Part shown: one piece after another, positions 28,070 to 39,164 of the stretch | Layout of the letters: the number at the start of each line of letters is the position of its first letter | Position numbering within the stretch: the stretch's first letter is position 1 | Source: Bufo bufo | Lineage: Eukaryota; Chordata; Amphibia; Anura; Bufonidae | Direction of reading: 5' to 3' | Length of the DNA: 64,000 nucleotides | NCBI RefSeq assembly: GCF_905171765.1 | Contig: NC_053394.1 | Span: forward strand, 161,789,183-161,853,182 | Notes under the pieces: model-generated | What the model was told of the DNA's origin: nothing | The model's input: the letters and a program-made list of their open reading frames with translations, nothing else | Databases searched by the model: none | Program-made: the position numbers and the translations under genes

Positions 28070-28104
28070 AAGAAAATAATAAAGATTTATTAAAAAAAAA
28101 AAAA
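28070..28104 (+). terminator. L1 polyadenylation signal and poly(A) tail
   Basis: aataataaagattt near 28076 contains AATAAA, followed within about 15 bases by a run of A to 28104. Confidence 0.7.
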
Positions 28105-28114
28105 AAACATTGTG

Positions 28115-28548
28115 CATAGAAAAATGGGTCGATGAGTCTGTGAAAAAATGTGAACAGCAACACGGACAGTATATATTTGTATTTTGTGGATCTGCAATTT
28201 GCGAACCGCAAAATACATATGGTTGTGTGAATGTAGCCTTATATTTTCTGCAAAAGTAACTTACGGCAGGCGACTTCTATATGAAGATATATGTGGTGAC
28301 TATAGAGCTCCACTGATCTCTGTATAATGGTCAGGTTCTGACATCAGCATGTGACGTTATATATATATATTTATGTGGTTGTGTTATATGTAATCATATA
28401 TGTAAATGATCCTCCAGAAGGGCATCGCTTTCAACCCCAACGTCTCATATGGTCACCAACTAGAACTTAACTAATAAAAAGAGTACAGTTATACTGCCCT
28501 ATAGTACCATGTGTAGCAATATACCTGTATGTCTGTTCTGTGTAACAG
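28115..28548. other. Kinase intron, right part
   Basis: Ordinary intron sequence up to the acceptor at 28547–28548. A short (TA)n run lies near 28360. No further element is recognised. Confidence 0.5.
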
Positions 28549-28640
28549 CTGCATGTGCTGCTCGGCCTGGAGTACATGAGCTGCGGGGACTTTTACACCT
28601 ACCTACTGATGAAGGACCAGCTTGACATCCCCAGTGCAAG
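28549..28640 (+). CDS. Kinase exon 2 of 7 visible: hinge and helix D
   Basis: Acceptor tgtaacag, donor gtaaag. It encodes LHVLLGLEYMSCGDFYTYLL, matching the hinge of PKC-type kinases where the family has an EY-GGD pattern. It ends two bases into a codon (phase 2). Confidence 0.85.
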
Positions 28641-28918
28641 GTAAAGGTTTCTATTAACTACAAATCTGATCAGAACTGTATATGAGATATAAGATCGTCT
28701 CTCTTTATATCTGTGTTGTTTTATGTGCATTTAGGGTTCTAGTATTTTCTGTGGTAACAATAGTGTAGACTGCGGCCATATTCTAGTCACCAGAACCTCA
28801 TCAGAAGCCTGACTGACCCATTATTAGTCACTGGGGTCTGACAGGATTTGTTGTGTGTTCTGTGGACAATCATCTTCGGATCCCAGGATGTTACACTCGT
28901 TCATTGTCTTTCTGTCAG

Positions 28919-28981
28919 ATTCTATGCCGCTGAACTCGTCTGTGGAATCCAATTCCTGCACTCAAAGGGCGTCATCCACAG
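28919..28981 (+). CDS. Kinase exon 3 of 7 visible: helix E
   Basis: Acceptor tctgtcag, donor gtaatt. A 63 bp exon encoding FYAAELVCGIQFLHSKGVIH and the Arg codon split with the next exon, just ahead of the catalytic loop. Confidence 0.85.
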
Positions 28982-29108
28982 GTAATTACACTTTAATTGT
29001 CTGTTCCAGGGTTCACCGTAAAGTCTAACCTCAAAATCAGCCATTTGTCAAAGATATCTAATTGTAGGATCAACTCTCCAACAAATAGTTTTTTTTTATA
29101 TTTAACAG

Positions 29109-29247
29109 AGACCTGAAGCCCGAGAACATCTTGGTGGCTGAAACGGGCCATATAAAGATCACTGATTTCGGTCTCGCACTTGTCAACATGCTTGGAGACC
29201 GAACAGCCACTTCATACGCTGGAACAATCGGCTACATAGCTCCTGAG
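29109..29247 (+). CDS. Kinase exon 4 of 7 visible: catalytic loop, DFG and activation loop
   Basis: Acceptor ttaacag, donor gtgagc. With the split Arg codon it gives HRDLKPEN (catalytic Asp), ITDFGLA (Mg-binding Asp) and an activation loop [15 protein letters not shown]. The usual AGC form near the end is GTPxYIAPE, so Pro is replaced by Ile here. A phosphorylatable Thr/Ser group remains. Confidence 0.9.
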
Positions 29248-29455
29248 GTGAGCAGAATAGAGATTTTCCATATTGTAATTGTATTAGTCATCATGGATCA
29301 TTCACATGGCCCGACATATGCCCATTACAGTTAGAGATCATTAAATCTCAGTGTATTACATAATCACCCAGATAATTATAGTGATAACTCAGTATGGTGA
29401 CCTCAGTTGTAGAACATGTTGACCAATTCAGTATCTACTCTCTTTCTCCTGATAG

Positions 29456-29596
29456 ATGCTGGCTAGGAAGGAGTATAACGCCGGAGTAGACTGGTATTCT
29501 TTCGGTGTCATCTTGAAAGAAATGGTTACCAGTGATTGTGCGTACCATCAGACAATCGATGATGCATCCTCCGGCATTAAGAACATCATTAGAAAG
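29456..29596 (+). CDS. Kinase exon 5 of 7 visible: helix F region
   Basis: Acceptor cctgatag, donor gtcagt. It encodes MLARKEYNAGVDWYSFGVIL, including the conserved D-W-S-G pattern of helix F with Tyr in place of the usual Trp in WWSxG, and ends NIIRK. Exactly 47 codons. Confidence 0.88.
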
Positions 29597-29706
29597 GTCA
29601 GTAGTCATACAAGGTATTAGTACTACGGTTTATACAGTGATGGCTGTGAGCATGGTTTATTGGCTGTATATCTTCTATTTATGGGTTTTTATTTGATAAT
29701 TTTTAG

Positions 29707-29832
29707 CTCCTTCGGAAAGATCCTGCCAGACGCTTAGGAGTGAATGGTAACATCAGAAAGCACCGATTCTTTCAGCGTATGGACTGGGTCTCTGTGGAAG
29801 CCCTAGAGTTGCCTCCACCATACACACCTGAG
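29707..29832 (+). CDS. Kinase exon 6 of 7 visible: C-lobe end
   Basis: Acceptor atttttag, donor gtaagt. It encodes LLRKDPARRLGVNG, the conserved Arg of helix I, then IRKHRFFQRMDWVSVEALEL and PPPYTPE, matching the junction of kinase core and AGC tail. Exactly 42 codons. Confidence 0.88.
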
Positions 29833-30916
29833 GTAAGTTCATAACCAAATGTTGTTCCAGCACCTCTTCTATTACAGGTTACAGAACTGATTCTTTATAA
29901 GAGAAGCACTGATAGGAAGAGGATATTCATTGTAATCTTGAAGTTATTGAGTATTACTGGTGGCACTAATACTGGAAAGATAATAACATCTAGAGCTGCT
30001 GTTCCACCTATGGCGTACTCTACGTGGAGGCAGACCACACCAGTGGGGGGTTAAAATAGATTTTTACAGTTTCCATTCTATTGCTGCAGGCATCCACTTT
30101 TATCTTGTACCATGTGAAGAGAAGCAGGAGATAATTGATCATGAGGCTAATATTTGAAGTCAGATTACCTTGAGACTACACTAGCATATTTTTCGCCAAA
30201 TAAGTCAAATGTCACATATTGTTTGAAAAACTTCATGTTTTTAAACCTAAAACTGTTGTGTAGAAATGCTGCTCCAGGTTTTATACACCACCCTGCTATA
30301 GGTGTGAGTTTAAGATAATTTTTGCGACTTTCTAAAGTTCCAAGTATAGAGTAAAACTATTGCACATAACTAACCACTGTCCTAACCCCTTTTCAAAACT
30401 GGAGTGAGCAGTGTAAAGATGCAAAAAGCCACAATTTATGTTCACAAAAGCCCCAAAAAATTGCAAGCTCGAATTTTGGAGTGCAGGGTGTAATACATTT
30501 TCTCCATGGTGTTTAAAAAGAACAACATATTTATGAAGTACATGTTCCACTTTTTTATGACATAGAAGTCAGGTAAAGTACATGAAGAGCAATAGTTGTT
30601 TTCTTTTTTACAACATTTCTCAACTTTTATAAACTCAAAGTTTGTGTGACAGAAAAATCAAACCTATGCCAACTCATACACCAGTTTCTGGCATCAATTA
30701 TAGTGAGTCGTCCCACTTCACCTCACCCACCATTATCACCATATTTCAGAAGCGGTGAGAAGTGTAGAAAGTTGCATTTTATAGAGAAAATATAAGGTGC
30801 ATCATTGTTTGTGCCTTTTTTATGCCATAAAAGGGCTAAAGAAATTGCCCCAATTTTTAAAAGAGGAGTGCTACCGAAAGACATAATCCTAATATTATAA
30901 TTCTGTCTTGTTATAG
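29833..30916. other. Kinase intron between exons 6 and 7
   Basis: 1.08 kb from donor gtaagt to acceptor ttatag. I see no exon, element or strong repeat. Confidence 0.5.
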
Positions 30917-31051
30917 CCAACTGAACCTCATCATCGTCCTAGACCATTCCACCTGGACAAACTGGAGGCAGCAGAGGTCAGAACACCTATTTCAGCAGCG
31001 GACCATGCCTTGTTCGAGGGATTTTCTTTATGTCAACTTGGAAACCCTTGA
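30917..31051 (+). CDS. Kinase exon 7 of 7 visible: C-terminal tail and stop
   Basis: Acceptor ttatag. It encodes a tail with FHLDKLEAAEVRTPIS and the hydrophobic motif FEGFS, then LCQLGNP and TGA at 31049–31051. The turn-motif Thr-Pro of most AGC kinases has only a loose counterpart in RTP. Confidence 0.85.
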   Translation, partial: PTEPHHRPRPFHLDKLEAAEVRTPISAADHALFEGFSLCQLGNP

Positions 31052-32105
31052 TGAAACACCAGCTCCATAGTCATCAGAGCAAGCTGCCCCCTGAGCCTCT
31101 GGAAGAGGAAGATCACGTGAAGAGAAGAAGACTGGACATCACTGCAGTGATCTACAAGCAAGTCCTGCAGGAATGAAGAGGAGGAGAATGAGGCACCTTG
31201 CTGCGTCTGGCCCCACATTCCAGAAGAAAGAAGAATCCTAAGAAGAACAAAGGCAAGGATCGCCTCCTTAATATATTCACATAAGTTATGGTAAGTAAGG
31301 TAGGTATAGGTAAGTATAGTTTATAAATATTCATAGTTAATAGAATTAAAAAAACACAAAAAAAACTAAAAAAATATAAAATGTAAATGTAAGATAGGTC
31401 TATGATAATTATAAGATATAATAATAATGATAAGTATAGTATAGACAGGCGTTAGATGTAAGAATTAAAGTGACTTTCCAGTGGGGGGAGGGGGGTAACG
31501 ATTTAGAGAATATCAGGGACTGTACAGGTAAATTCAGCCATGGCATCTGATGTGAATACAACCTCACTTGCAGATGGTGTGACCATAGGGGATGTCATGG
31601 CTGTACATTACCACTTCCACCACCTTGTCCATAGGGTAGATCAGTAGTTTGAGGCACTTCCCTTAAATTCTAAATTTACTTTTTTACATTCAGGGTTTTA
31701 TGTGGATTGTTAAAAAACCAAACAGCTTAAATTTCCAATGGGATAAACTGGAGATTCGCTTTAAGATGAATATAAGATATAACATAGGTATAAGTTACAT
31801 ATAAGTAAATGGTAAGATATGGCTAAGATCAGAACACCCATTGTATGAGGCGGGCAGAGGAGGTCGGGATTACAGAAGCTGCCATGTAGATTGTGCTACT
31901 CTGTTATAGTAACTACCATAGAGGTGAATAAGAACTAGGGAAACAGCTCAGTATAGCAGCCATGATATTTCCATAGCTCTGGAGATACAGAAACAGTGTA
32001 ACACAACCCACTCTGCTGCTTCAGTAACCCTGCCCGTCTCTGACCTCTGCATGCAACCGGTATTTCCATCTTAGCCATGAATGGGCCAGATGGGAATACC
32101 CCTTC
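31052..32105 (+). other. Kinase 3' untranslated region or flank
   Basis: AT-rich with many taagatata-like phrases. An ATTAAA at 31464–31469 followed by a G/T-rich stretch is one possible poly(A) site. No gene is seen. Confidence 0.4.
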
Positions 32106-32322
32106 AAAGGGCATCTGTCAGCAGATTTGTACCCATGAAACTGGATGACCCTTTGCATGTGCGCTTGGCAGCTGAAGGCATCTGTGTTGGTCCCATGTTT
32201 GGTCCCATATTTTAATATATGCAAATGAACATGGTACCAACACAGATGCCTTCAGCTGCCAGGCGCACATGTAACAGGTCAGCCAGTTTCATAGGTACAA
32301 ATCTGCTGACAGATGCCCTTTA
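32106..32322. repeat. Inverted-repeat MITE, about 90 bp arms
   Basis: aagggcatctgtcagcagat at 32106 returns as reverse complement up to 32322, with the inner arms around ggcatctgtgttgg. The loop (about 32198–32228) is AT-rich. Confidence 0.8.
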
Positions 32323-32602
32323 AATATAAGGTAGACTGAAGTAATATAGGTAATTAGCATTCATAGATTAGAAATAAAAACCATCATATATACTGTAGAA
32401 GCAGAACGGATACATGTTCTGGTACATATTAGATATACCATAGGGGTAAGGCTTATAATAGAAAGGAATAAGTTAGGTGTAACAGAGGGTAAGACAGAGA
32501 GAAGGTAGATAAAGGAGGTCTGAACAGCCTAGATATAAACATGGTTTAGACATTAGATAGATATTAGATGAATAAGTTAGATATAATGTGTACCTGCAGG
32601 TT
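32323..32602. other. AT-rich spacer
   Basis: No gene or recognisable element. Confidence 0.4.
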
Positions 32603-32878
32603 TTCAAAACTTTTGATATGTCATAGTGACATAGTGATCACTGGGGTCCGAGTGCTGAGACCCCCACCGATCACTAAGACGAGTAGTTATCATTGTTTCT
32701 CCTCACTGCTGAGGACAGAAATGAAGACGGCCTCATTGGATTTCTACTGACGCCATCTTCATTACCGTCTTCAGCAGTGAGGAGAAATGGCGCTAACTCC
32801 TCGTTTTAACCATCAGTGGGCGATCTCAGCACTCAGACCCCCATGAAACTGTGACACATTAAAAGTTTTGAAAAAGTG
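32603..32878. repeat. Inverted-repeat MITE, about 115 bp arms
   Basis: ttcaaaacttttgatatgtc at 32600 pairs imperfectly with the sequence ending ttaaaagttttgaa near 32871. Inside, tttctcctcactgctga pairs with tcagcagtgaggagaaa. Confidence 0.75.
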
Positions 32879-33059
32879 CATTTATTCTTTAAGACAAAAA
32901 TAGTCATTAGATACATATCATAGGGGCAAAAAAATAAAAGAAATAAATAAAATACAAAATATAGCACAATTATAGGATAGGGATAGGATAAGAATAAGTT
33001 CTCAGATATAAGAGAGTAGTAACTTACATATGAGATAGTAAACTGATAAGTGTAAGTTT

Positions 33060-33540
33060 AATATAACTTTCACACCAGCATTTTTGCTGGATCCGACATG
33101 GTTCAGCAAAAACACTTCCGTCATGATAATACAACCATCTGCATCCGCTATGAACGGATCCGGTTGTATTATCTTTAAAATATCCATGACGGATCCATCA
33201 TGAACCCCATTAAAAGTCAATGGGGAACTGATCAGTTTTCTATTGTATCCGAGAAAACTGATCCGTTCTTCTTGACTTACTTTGTGAGTCATGACGGATC
33301 CGTCTTGCTACGAACCACATCGCGGACAGAAACACGCTGCTTGCAGCGTTATTCTGTCCGCGAAGGGGATGCAACCAAATGGAACGGAATGCATTCTGGA
33401 GTTTCGTTCAGTTCAGTTTTGTCTCCATTGACAATGAATGGGGACAAAAAGGAAGCGTTTTCCCCCCGCTATTGAGATCCTATGATGGATTTCAATAGCG
33501 GAAAGGGAAAGCTTAGATGTGAAAGTAGCCATAGTTATCA
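33060..33540. repeat. Dispersed repeat of the 'ttcacac…gcgttttt' family
   Basis: It starts ctttcacaccagcatttttg and ends gatgtgaaagtagcc, so its ends are inverted (tttcacac/gtgtgaaa-like). Many atccggatc-type words occur inside, with an inner hairpin cgcggacagaaacacgctgc/gcagcgttattctgtccgcg. It is related to 43195–43620. Confidence 0.6.
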
Positions 33541-35124
33541 GATAGGTATAAGTATAAGGTAAAGGGGTATTCCCACCTTATACATTTATGGTATTTCCAA
33601 ACCTCTTCATTGACTCCTAATGGGACAAGGGACCCTCATTCTCTCCATAGATGAGATTCTCAGAGGTGAAAACAGCACATATCAGGCTGTAGGTATGCCA
33701 TAAATGTTTAAGATAGGAATTGTCACTTAATGATAAGGTAGAAAGATAAGAAAGATAGAAGATATATTAGAGATTAGATAAAGGGGAGCCATAATCAGGT
33801 CCTGTTCCGCAGACGGATGATAAAGAACAAGTGTTAGCTCCACTGTTCCTGCTCATGATCATTGCTGTGTGTACAAAATCCTCGCTCATCGGTGATCAGA
33901 TCTTTTATGTGGCATTAGAAATGCTCGTTTGTTGGCAGCACATCACCCTGTGTACACGGCATATGCTGCCGACAAATGAACACTGTATGGGGATGAATGA
34001 TCCTATTACCGATCATTCATCCCCATACTAATGATCATTGCTGCACATAAATGTAGGTAATGAGCGCCAAACAACATGGTGTTACTGATCTTTACCGGAC
34101 AGAATATCTGCCAGTGTGACAGGACCTGATATATAATATATAGATAAGTTATGTAAGATATAAGTATTAGTTAGAAATAAGCCATTAATAAGATAAATAT
34201 AGAGATAAGATAGAAATATATATTAGGTTTAGAATAATATTACACATAAGGGGTGACAGGGCCCATCCAGTGCTGACACTGCAGAGAACCAGGGAGTAGC
34301 CGATCGCCAGTTGATGGGGTCAGGAAGGAATTTTTCCCCCACAGGGGGTTATGTTTTGCCTTCCTCTGGTTCATATCTTCTTACGCAGTAAGTTCTATAA
34401 AGAGTACTGGATGGTTAATTAGTCCAAATTTAATAACAGATAGGAATAAAAATAATTATTTCACTTTAATTCACTGTGTCTGTGTCTTCTTTTCTGTGTG
34501 CTGTGATTCAGTGTGAAATCTCCTGATCTTCCGTCATTGCAGTTCATATTTCTACACCACAGATCTGCCTGACAATATTACTACATAACGCAGAGCTGGT
34601 TTATATCCATGTAGTAAATGGGGGGTGTCCGGGGTACGACATATATGAGTATTGGTGAGGTCCTAGCCAGTCAGGTCAGTCATGTATGATATCTCCTGTG
34701 ATTAAAAGGGTTTTCCAGGTAATAAATATGAATTATTTCTCCTCTGTAAAGGTGATCAACATCTGGTCGGTAGGGGCCCGACTCCCTTCACCACCGCCGA
34801 TCAGCTGTTGGAAGAGAACGCAGCACTTGTACAAGAGTTCTGTTCTCTTCCCTGTTTACTGCTCGCCATCGACATCTCAGAGGTGATCAGTGTAATTGCA
34901 GCTCCTCCGTCCCATTCATTTCAATGGGAAGAGGTAGTTACACTCCGTCTGCTGCTTCCTATAAAGTGAATGGGGACGGAGGAGCTGTGATTAAACAGTG
35001 AAGAGAACACAGTAATCGTACAACAGGTCGATGATAGGTCATCAATATAGGAAACTGGCCAACCCCTTTATATGGGGCTGCACAAAGTCCATGTCACCAA
35101 TGATTGTCCCAATCAAAGGAAGAG
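33541..35124. other. Non-coding region with a possible distal poly(A) site
   Basis: It contains a short hairpin atgaatgatcctattaccgatcattcat (34000 area) and phrases such as gaatttttcccccacaggg (34330), typical of a dispersed repeat. AATAAA at 34445–34450, followed by a G/T-rich stretch from 34473, would make a good poly(A) site if the kinase 3'UTR is about 3.4 kb. A further inverted pair, ctcctccgtcccattca near 34904 and tgaatggggacggaggag near 34968, surrounds a small hairpin. Confidence 0.4.
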
Positions 35125-35132
35125 GTGACTAC

Positions 35133-36018
35133 TAGTGATGAGCGGCAGTAGTCATATTCGAATTTGCGATATTTCGCAAATATTTTGTAGAATATTCGGT
35201 GAATATTCGCAAATTCGAATATTCGTTATATTCTACGATTTTTTTTTACTCGGAAAATCGACAAGGTAATGATCGTGTAATATGCGAATTTTCGTAATGC
35301 GAATTTTTATCACAAATTTTTCAATTGCCGAGCAAAAACATCTTGCTTCTTGTTTGTGGGCCAATGAGTCGTAGCACTATATCGAATATATTTGTTTTTT
35401 CAAATATTCGTAATATAAAAAATATTCTATATAGCAATACAGCCAATATTCGAAAAAAACGAATTTAGAGAAATTTTGCTAATATAGTGCTATAATTCTT
35501 TTTTTTTTTATAGTTGTAATTATTTTCCAATCTGAACTTCAGATGTGAAAAAAATTACAACTATTAGACAAAGAAGATTATAGCACTATATTAGCTAAAT
35601 TGCTCTATATTCGTTTTTTTTCGAATATTCGCTATATTGCTATATATTCTTGTTTTAGAATATTACAAATATTCGAAAAAACAAATATATTCGATATAGT
35701 GCTATATATGAATTTTTTAGAATATTCATCATTTTTCCCATTTAAAGTAATGATTCCTCCCTGCATCTTTCTTGTGGGCCAATTAGTCATTGGCCCACAA
35801 GCAAGAAGCAGGGAGGAATCATGTTTTTACTGGGCAATTTAAAAATTTGCCATAAAAATTCGCATTACGAAACTTCGCATTACAGAAATTTGCAATAAAA
35901 AAATCTTGAATATTCAAAATTACGAATATATATCACTATATTCTAAATATTCGCGAATTTTAGAATTACCTATATTCGCGATAAAAATTTGAAATTCAAA
36001 TATTCATGATCAACACTA
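35133..36018. mobile_element. hAT-type non-autonomous palindromic element, 886 bp
   Basis: 8 bp target duplication gtgactac at 35125–35132 and 36019–36026. Termini tagtgatgagc and, in reverse complement, tagtgttgatc form the inverted ends. The body is AT-rich with many attcgaatat words and folds back on itself around 35535. A second perfect hairpin lies at about 35755–35822, around ttcctccctgcat. No transposase is encoded. 8 bp duplications and TAGNG ends fit hAT elements. Confidence 0.85.
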
Positions 36019-36026
36019 GTGACTAC

Positions 36027-37048
36027 CAGAGTGATTACTGGAGCACCACAGGTTCTTCCAACATCTGATGGATGCAAATAAGGATATTACTGCTGTGGAG
36101 GGAGCTGTGGTGCCTGCCGCACTATGGAGCCGGAGCCCCTACTATAACAAATGCTATCTATAATTTCATTGATCAGTAACTGCCTGCAATAAAACCAGTC
36201 AGATCCTCTATGTGCTGGGCTGAGGAGGGAAATTGTAAAACCCTGGAGTGGTGTTACTATTCTTTCACTCCGCTACTATCTTTTATTGCTAATGCCTATG
36301 TCATCTGTGTATATAATTCCAGGTCCTTCTTAAGTGTGCATTGATATAACTGTTATGTGACTGTTTTGCTCATGTATAATGCCTGGTTCACCAGCAGGTG
36401 GCAGCATATATGGCAGAGAGAGAGAGATACAGATACTTAGATAGAATGGAACTCACCATTACATTCTCCCCCCTTTGGGATAAAGTGGGCCAGTCCTGCT
36501 TCCTACCAGATGGAAAGGGCAGCAGTGCTAGTTAGTCCTAGCCTAGGCTAGACAGTGCAGTGTGAGCCTGCGCACAGAAACAGCCAGACGTGCCTATAAC
36601 TGCCAGTGCAGGCTAAGCTATGCTTGTCATGGAATCGGATGTATGGAAGACATAGCAACCAGAGGAAATTGTTCTTCGGTTGCCAGAAGATATAGCAGCC
36701 AGAGGAAAGTGTTTTTCAACTGGAGCAGGAGACACAAAAGGTAAGTAGCTCGTAGAGCACCTGGACTCCATGCTAATTTACTTTACTGAGTGTCAGGAGG
36801 GGGATAACAGTCCAAGGCACCACAATCCAAGGATACCAGGACCGACCAAAAGTCCAGTAACCAGATCCAATCAGAGTTTAGCACAGCACAGAGAAAGAAA
36901 GCAGAGTTATTAAGCAAGCCTGTCAGTTTATGCCAATGCCTCCTGGAACCAAGAGAAAGCCTGAATGTAAGAAAAGCCTGGATATTGTCTGGAATCAAGT
37001 TTACCTAAGTAAAGCTGCTGTTAAAGTTTACCAAGGTCTGTACTCAAG
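36027..37048. other. Non-coding region, possible LTR fragment
   Basis: From about 36351 the text (tgttatgtgactgttttgct) has the flavour of an LTR, and continues past PLE B to about 41756 (caccgtgacaca). Without a second copy, polypurine tract or matching duplication I do not call it. A (GA)n run lies at 36415–36430. Confidence 0.35.
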
Positions 37049-37134
37049 TTATTCTTTGTCTGCTTTAAAAGTTTGATTGGACGGCACTCCTCGTTTCTTT
37101 GGTACGGTGCTCAGTGGTAGTTAAGGTCAGTATA

Positions 37135-37457
37135 ATGTAGATAAACCACGGCACTCGTTTTTTTGCAGTTGAATCAATTGTACTTTTATTCAATCATAAA
37201 TCCATCCAGGAATAAATAATATAAGCTGGCCAACGTTTCGGTCCTATCACAGGCCTTGCTCACGGCCTGGGGTAAGATAGAAAATATAGTACACATGGGT
37301 ATTTTGTGCATAATCAATTGAGTATCCCTAGATACAAATGTCGAATAATTCATGCAAAATATATGCAAATGAAAATTATATTACAGTATAGTGTGCAGAG
37401 GAGCAGCTGTTATTAATGCGGTACTAGCTGTAAAAAAAAATTATTACACAAACAGCA
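37135..37457 (-). repeat. PLE B left terminal repeat (inverted copy)
   Basis: Reverse complement of 41338–41661 with scattered differences. It includes a hammerhead-like segment at 37229–37268. Confidence 0.85.
37229..37268 (-). ncRNA. Degenerate hammerhead-like motif, PLE B left repeat
   Basis: On the minus strand GGCC, GUGAGCA where CUGANGA is expected, an extra A, a helix II of about 3–4 pairs (GGCC/GGACC), GAAAC, GUU and GGCC. The end GAAACGUU and helix I GGCC/GGCC fit the Penelope pattern, but two core bases differ, so activity is unlikely. Confidence 0.35.
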
Positions 37458-38769
37458 AAGTATTGCAGGGTATCGCAGGCTATTAAGGACCCCAAGAGTG
37501 ATTCCTGGTGTGGCCTGTAGGACACAAAAGTGCTAATTTCAGTATGGAGACACAATAGTAGCGGATGGAGAATATCTATATATACTTGTATCAATCAGGG
37601 AGCATATGGGGTGCATAAGTGCCTGCGCCAGTGGTTGCCGAAGTCTGGGGCATCTGCTCAGTGATGTACAAAATAGATATTAACCTAAAAGCCTAAGTAT
37701 TCATATAGAGCAGCCCATTGTATAGAATAGATAGCAAGTGTACCTTAGTTTCTGGTGCATATTGGCTTCTGGATGGTGTTCTGAGCGAGTGCTTTAGCCC
37801 TAGTTTAAATATTGTGCGCCGGTCCGCTGTGCGCGTGACGTAACCAGGGCCGGTACAAGGCAGGAGCGGGTGCCCTGGGCGCTACCATTTGCGGACAGGA
37901 GGGGGGCGCAGGTGAAGTGCCAGCAGTGTACAGCTTCACTGTACCACATTAGCCAAGCGCCACTTGCTGTGCTTGCTGTGCTGAGTGCGCTCCTGCACCC
38001 GCCTACACCGTCCACACCAGCCATGTCAGCGCTGCTCCTTCTCTCCCCCTATGAATTTTGTGCCGACTGCGCTCCTGGCTCGGGCTCCCTTTCCTCCTCT
38101 GCGTTTCCTCGCCCCCCCCCCCCCATGGAGGATTCATTTGGTTGATACCACCGGCGTGCGCCGTGTGACGTCACGCGGCTCACGCCGGAGGCGAGGTGTG
38201 AGGTGAGAGAGGGAGGACTCGCGCAGCCTACAGGGAGCTGTGTCGGCGCGTGAAGAACAAGCCACGAGGAGCCTGCCTTCACTAGCTGCTACTCACACAC
38301 AGACTGTAAAAAGTAAGAAAATAATGTAATACAAATAACAAACTAATTTTTTTCTTAAAAACGGGGGGGGGGGGGCGCAGGCGAGATCGGCAGGGAGCAG
38401 TATAGTGTGGGTCTGGGCACTGGCAGTGTGATGAGAGGAGGGCAGACCATAGATCTGGTAATAGTTATGTATATGGGTAGATAGGTAAGTTAGCAGGCAA
38501 AAGAGTGAAAGGCACATATCCAAATAGAGAATATCACTATATCACTATATATATCGGTATATAGGTAAGATAGCGAGCAAAAGGAGCATAAAGAATATAT
38601 CTAGAAAGGGCATATAACTATAACTATAGGACTATGTAATACGGAGTGTTATATTGAATCACTCATACTACCTGGCGGGGTGGACTTTATGAGTCATTTT
38701 GTCTGTTGGGGGTAGAAAAGAAAGAGACACACTATTAGTAAACATATCCTAACAAAACCGTTGTAGTTT
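37458..38769. other. PLE B 3' region with an inserted repeat and a poly(G) tract
   Basis: 37458–37848 is non-coding PLE B sequence. From about 37850 (accagggccggtacaaggc) a GC-rich dispersed repeat begins. Its start and end could not be fixed by a duplication. A run of about 14 G lies near 38362–38375. Open frames here are low-complexity and not convincing as genes. Confidence 0.4.
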
Positions 38770-38787
38770 AAACATTAATATGTTGGT

Positions 38788-39086
38788 CAGAGAGTGAGAG
38801 AACCAGGCTAGAGTCTCGCTTGCCAGAGAGAAATTCCATCTGGTATCTAGATTTGATGGGCTCTGACAGAAATGGCTAAAATGACTTGGGATGAGAAGTT
38901 GGGGGGGCGAAGGCGGGGAGGAGGGAGAGATTCCTTTTTTTTTGGGAACAAACAGTGGGGAGGGGTGGGAATATATATTTATGTATAATTGTGGATATGC
39001 TGTTACACAATGTAAAGCAAATTAGATTGTTTACTGTATTATAATTGTAAAATATAATAAAGATTTAAGTAGTAAAAAAAAACAAA
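38788..39086 (+). mobile_element. 5'-truncated LINE insertion with poly(A) tail
   Basis: The 18 bp duplication aaacattaatatgttggt at 38770–38787 and 39087–39104 flanks about 300 bp that end in aataaagatttaagtagt plus A-rich tail. The same aataaagattta ending is seen in the L1 at 28077, so it is probably a related L1 3' end. Confidence 0.85.
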
Positions 39087-39164
39087 AAACATTAATATGT
39101 TGGTACAAAACAAACACATAGATATAATGTCCATCCCTATATGCAATTGGATATAGTTTTATCG

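Larger units (their letters stand above)
22390..28104 (+). mobile_element. Near-full-length L1-type LINE, 5.7 kb, in the kinase intron
   Basis: The element has ORF1 and ORF2 in the L1 order and ends in a poly(A) run. Target duplication aaacattgtg is seen at 22380–22389 and 28105–28114. It starts gacttccggttccgg, a plausible full-length 5' end, so the promoter-bearing 5'UTR is probably present. It lies in the same orientation as the host kinase. One frameshift in ORF2 near 26145 is the only coding break I see. Confidence 0.92.
21307..31051 (+). other. Host gene: novel-PKC-like AGC serine/threonine kinase (seven 3' exons)
   Basis: Seven exons with GT–AG borders encode a complete kinase domain and C-terminal tail, about 324 residues: 21307–21584, 28549–28640, 28919–28981, 29109–29247, 29456–29596, 29707–29832 and 30917–31051. 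Intron phases are consistent throughout (0, 2, 2, 0, 0, 0). The closest family by eye is the novel PKC group, through FAVKVISKRALL, MVERRV, FQTK, EYMSCGDFY and the tail FEGFS. The first visible exon begins with two bases of a split codon, so at least one 5' exon lies elsewhere, possibly left of the window. No C1 or C2 domain is seen. The first visible intron holds a full L1 and a hAT relic. Confidence 0.88.
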
